From contig JAFGHG010000200.1 in NCBI GenBank assembly GCA_016939345.1, positions 1 through 6,019 on the forward strand: 6,019 nucleotides of DNA, written 5' to 3'. The DNA comes from Candidatus Omnitrophota bacterium (GTDB lineage: Bacteria > Omnitrophota > Gorgyraeia > Duberdicusellales > 4484-171). Positions 4,212-6,019 of this stretch are shown piece by piece. The notes below the pieces were generated by a model. It saw only the letters and a program-made list of their open reading frames with translations, made no database searches and had not been told where the DNA came from. Positions within the stretch are counted from its first letter, which is position 1; every line of letters starts with the position of its first letter. A program made the position numbers and the translations under genes.

Positions 4212-4829
4212 ATGCCGCCCAAATTTAAGATAACCATAATAGCGGTTATTAGTTTTATTACACTTATTTTGTCTGTAAGAGAATTTGACCTTTACAAAAA
4301 AACAAAAGAGAGTGATGACCTTTTTGAACTTATAGAGGTATTCAAAGAATCCTGTCAACAATACGCATTTGATATCGGTCAATATCCCCGAGAACATTTT
4401 GATGTTGCTTATAGTAATTTTCTTGCCCATAATCTTATAGCAAATCCGGCCAATTATGAAGTAGATACTTCTACTATGCTTAGCTGGAACGGTCCCTATA
4501 TCGAGGAAAGGTTTTTAAAAAGAGTCTATATGTATCCGGGAATAATCCGGATAGAGAATTTTATCGAAACCTCAGAAGCTTTTGACCTAGATTCAGACAA
4601 TTATCCCGAGATAAAAGGTAAAGGCTGTTATGTGACTTTTAGCAATGTTCCATTGGACTTGGCTGATAGCATAGATAAAAAAATCGATGAAAGGCTATCT
4701 AACAGCAATTGGCAAACTACAGGTAAAGTCAAATATTCAGAAAAAACCCATATCCTTTCGGTTTTACTGGTCTGGAATATTATTAAAGGAAAGGTTTTGG
4801 ATAGCAATGCTGGAGGAGGTATGTCATGA
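4212..4829 (+). CDS. Membrane-anchored pseudopilin-like (GspG-like) protein
   Basis: The product has 205 residues. A short basic N-terminus is followed by one membrane helix (about 7-21, ITIIAVISFITLILS) and a polar helix (22-53) that places the rest in the periplasm. The section QQYAFDIGQYPRE (49-61), then WNGPYIEERF (92-101), resembles the conserved core of GspG-type pseudopilins ('Y-x-x-D-x-G-x-Y-P' ... 'W-x-G-P-Y-x'). Residues 150-176 (LADSIDKKIDERL then TTGKVKY) resemble the late 'ID-x-x-ID' element seen in related pseudopilin-like proteins. D125, D127 and D129 form a DxDxD run that might bind calcium. The class III prepilin signal (G before F-T-L-x-E) is absent, so it would not be processed by prepilin peptidase and may be a fixed, non-assembling relative. 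No clear Shine-Dalgarno sequence precedes the ATG. It overlaps the PilZ gene by ATGA. Confidence 0.78.
   Translation: MPPKFKITIIAVISFITLILSVREFDLYKKTKESDDLFELIEVFKESCQQYAFDIGQYPREHFDVAYSNFLAHNLIANPANYEVDTSTMLSWNGPYIEERFLKRVYMYPGIIRIENFIETSEAFDLDSDNYPEIKGKGCYVTFSNVPLDLADSIDKKIDERLSNSNWQTTGKVKYSEKTHILSVLLVWNIIKGKVLDSNAGGGMS
4812..4820 (+). promoter_or_regulatory. Ribosome binding site of the PilZ gene inside the upstream gene
   Basis: GGAGGAGGT lies within the last codons of the pseudopilin-like gene, 5 nt before the ATG at 4826. It suits translational coupling at the overlapping ATGA. Confidence 0.8.
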
Positions 4830-5155
4830 ACACTTATAAAGGCCCGGAAAGAAGAAAATTTCCAAGAGTATCTGCCAGCCTTTTGGTAAGCTGCAGGACA
4901 AAAGAAAAAGATTTTGATTTAAGCCAAAGTGAGAATTTAAGCAATCAGGGAATACTTTTGCTGACAAGGAAAAAATACCAAAAAGGGCAAGCCTTGGAGC
5001 TGATAATAAGATTACCTGTTTTGCCTGCTAATATAAAAATAGACGGTGAAGTTGTATATTCCCGAAGGGTGCCAAAAGATATAATATATGCTACTGGTGT
5101 CAAATTCTATTCTTTTGACCAGGAGCTTGTGGATTTTATAAGCAGCCGCTCTTGA
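4826..5155 (+). CDS. PilZ domain protein, probable cyclic di-GMP receptor
   Basis: The product has 109 residues, essentially one PilZ domain. Both binding motifs are intact: R-x3-R at Arg10-Arg14 (RRKFPR) and N-x-S-x-x-G at 37-42 (NLSNQG). The remaining strands (ILLLTRKKYQKG, LELIIRLP, IKIDGEVVYSR, YATGVKF) follow the usual PilZ order. Proteins of this kind bind cyclic di-GMP and pass the signal to a partner controlling motility, pili, polysaccharide or secretion. No output domain is attached, so it must act on another protein. It is translationally coupled to the pseudopilin-like gene by the ATGA overlap (4826-4829), which makes that protein or its machine the first candidate partner. No good terminator follows. 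Confidence 0.93.
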   Translation: MNTYKGPERRKFPRVSASLLVSCRTKEKDFDLSQSENLSNQGILLLTRKKYQKGQALELIIRLPVLPANIKIDGEVVYSRRVPKDIIYATGVKFYSFDQELVDFISSRS

Positions 5156-5188
5156 ACTTGGCAGCGGTTTCCAGCCAAAAATCATAAC

Positions 5189-5202
5189 TGTAAGCGTTTT
5201 CA
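5189..5202. promoter_or_regulatory. Second LacI/CcpA-type operator-like site
   Basis: TGTAAGCGTTTTCA matches all 14 positions of the catabolite-responsive element consensus TGWNANCGNTNWCA. Its centre lies about 60 bp upstream of the predicted start of the promoter at 5221-5249, close to the placement of the site at 811-826 relative to the minus gene. An upstream position of this kind would suit activation rather than blocking. Confidence 0.5.
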
Positions 5203-5220
5203 AAATAATATTTTAAAATC

Positions 5221-5249
5221 TTGAAACCACTCTAATAATATTATATATT
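5221..5249 (+). promoter_or_regulatory. Sigma70 promoter of the exported Q/N-rich gene
   Basis: TTGAAA (5221-5226), a 17-bp spacer and TATATT (5244-5249) match the consensus at five of six positions each. The region is very AT-rich; the 9-mer AATAATATT occurs at 5204 and again at 5234, exactly 30 bp apart. The predicted start, near 5256, leaves a leader of about 37 nt. Confidence 0.7.
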
Positions 5250-5280
5250 TTAAAGATAGAGCAGTATTTTGCTTTGCAAA

Positions 5281-5288
5281 AGGGGAGG
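5281..5288 (+). promoter_or_regulatory. Ribosome binding site for the GTG start at 5293
   Basis: AGGGGAGG lies 4 nt before GTG 5293. A nearer ATG at 5291 overlaps the GTG but is followed at once by TGA, so only the GTG frame is productive. Confidence 0.75.
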
Positions 5289-5292
5289 CAAT

Positions 5293-6019
5293 GTGAAATC
5301 TTATATTCTAGCCCTATTTTTCTTGATTTTTTCAATAAGTGTATTTTCTCAGAATATTTTAAAGTATAATCCTGCCAGTGAGCAGTTTTATTATGATACT
5401 GAGCATTATCCTTTTGAATACGATCCTGCAGTTAGTCAGCATCAAGATCAGGGCTTGGGCCAGGATTTTATACCTGATAATTCTAATCAAGAAGATAATT
5501 TTCAGGGAAATTCAAAACAAAACCAGGCCATATATCATTATGAAAAGCCTCAACCTGCTTTTGACGGCAGAATTTCTGATAATAAAGAAGGCAGCAGGAG
5601 ATGGCAAGCCTCTTCTACCACCTCTGGTTTTAGTTCAGAATTATACAATCCTGATGCCCAGACAGGTATAGATAATTTTTCTTATCAATTGCAAAAAAAT
5701 ATACCAGGTATTACCCGGACAAAATACAGCACTGAGCTGAATAAAGACACAAAAAACGAATCTCAAGATGACGGAGAAGTTTTTGATAAAGATTATTTCC
5801 TTTCTAATGACGGAAAAGATCATGTTATCTATAATGAAAATCAAGCAATTCTCGATCAGGAAAAAGATTTTTCCCAATGGCGCAATAAGCTTATCCAGAT
5901 GAGAGTTGATATCGATAAGAGCCAGAAACAAGAATTCACCCCTCAGGACAGGGATTTTTCAGACTGGGGCCAGATTCAGCAGGATAGAGCAAATACACAA
6001 ACCTCCAATACTCAAAACC
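5293..6019 (+). CDS. Exported Q/N/D-rich protein, unknown function, truncated at the window edge
   Basis: The frame is open for 242 codons from the GTG at 5293 to the end of the window without a stop. The start gives a clean Sec signal peptide: MKSYILALFFLIFSISVFS followed by QN, cleaved at about residue 19. A Shine-Dalgarno sequence and a sigma70 promoter stand upstream. The mature part is hydrophilic, low in complexity and rich in Gln, Asn, Asp, Ser and Tyr, with no cysteine and no membrane segment. The N-terminal section is Tyr/Pro-rich (KYNPASEQFYYD, FEYDPAV). Near the edge a motif recurs: KDFSQW at 191-196 and RDFSDW at 220-225, 29 residues apart, which may open a repeat region. I do not recognise the family. 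It is likely secreted or exposed on the surface, perhaps a largely disordered or repeat-built protein. Confidence 0.85.
   Translation, partial: MKSYILALFFLIFSISVFSQNILKYNPASEQFYYDTEHYPFEYDPAVSQHQDQGLGQDFIPDNSNQEDNFQGNSKQNQAIYHYEKPQPAFDGRISDNKEGSRRWQASSTTSGFSSELYNPDAQTGIDNFSYQLQKNIPGITRTKYSTELNKDTKNESQDDGEVFDKDYFLSNDGKDHVIYNENQAILDQEKDFSQWRNKLIQMRVDIDKSQKQEFTPQDRDFSDWGQIQQDRANTQTSNTQN

Noticed and set aside
4173..4430. Minus-strand frame opposite the start of the pseudopilin-like gene
   Set aside because: It covers the promoter region and a supported gene, and has no ribosome site.
5145..5178. Terminator after the PilZ gene
   Set aside because: The possible stems (CCGCT/AGCGG and TTGGC/GCCAA) are 5 bp, compete with each other and have no U-run on the plus strand.
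5012..5203. Minus-strand frame of 63 codons opposite the end of the PilZ gene
   Set aside because: It is antisense to conserved PilZ sequence and has no start signals.
5378..5931. One plus-strand and one minus-strand frame of about 97 codons inside the last gene
   Set aside because: Both are shadows of the GTG-started frame, which has a signal peptide, ribosome site and promoter and stays open to the window end.
1..6019. CRISPR array, tRNA, rRNA, insertion sequence or phage attachment site
   Set aside because: I saw no regularly spaced direct repeats, cloverleaf, rRNA core sequence, transposase or flanking terminal repeats.

Overview
The window reads as an AT-rich chromosomal segment of a Gram-negative-type (diderm) bacterium. 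Evidence includes a lipobox lipoprotein, several Sec signal peptides, an MscS channel, a PilZ protein and pieces that look like type II secretion or type IV pilus machinery. This mix of short, poorly known secreted genes with a PilZ protein, a stand-alone cyclic-nucleotide-binding domain and a GspG-like protein recalls uncultured lineages such as Omnitrophota. That placement is a guess from style, not from a marker gene. There is no rRNA, tRNA, transposase, phage gene or CRISPR array.

Layout. At 2-250 is the 3' end of an unknown gene, closed by a hairpin (254-279) that can serve both strands. A minus-strand gene at 332-721 encodes a small exported protein. It diverges from a small lipoprotein gene (900-1241), and the gap holds a perfect 12-bp palindrome resembling a LacI/CcpA operator. 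Next come an eight-cysteine mini-protein (1324-1518) and a textbook small mechanosensitive channel, mscS (1601-2416), ending at a strong intrinsic terminator (2457-2498). A new unit starts with an exported protein carrying a GspB/MshK-like segment and a TPR-like helical segment (2577-3254), followed 37 nt later by a cyclic-nucleotide-binding-domain protein without an output domain (3292-3792). A convergent minus-strand gene (3803-4081) encodes a PLDc_N-type membrane protein with a clear sigma70 promoter. A two-gene operon follows: a membrane-anchored pseudopilin-like protein (4212-4829) overlapping a PilZ protein (4826-5155) by ATGA. The window ends inside an exported, Q/N/D-rich gene starting at GTG 5293.

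How they fit together. MscS is an osmotic safety valve and probably independent. The GspB/MshK-like protein, the pseudopilin-like protein, the PilZ protein and the cyclic-nucleotide-domain protein could all belong to a surface or secretion programme under second-messenger control; this is inference from domains and adjacency. Two operator-like sites (811-826 and 5189-5202) lie about 60 bp upstream of predicted starts of two exported-protein genes, which hints that one LacI-family regulator may act on both.
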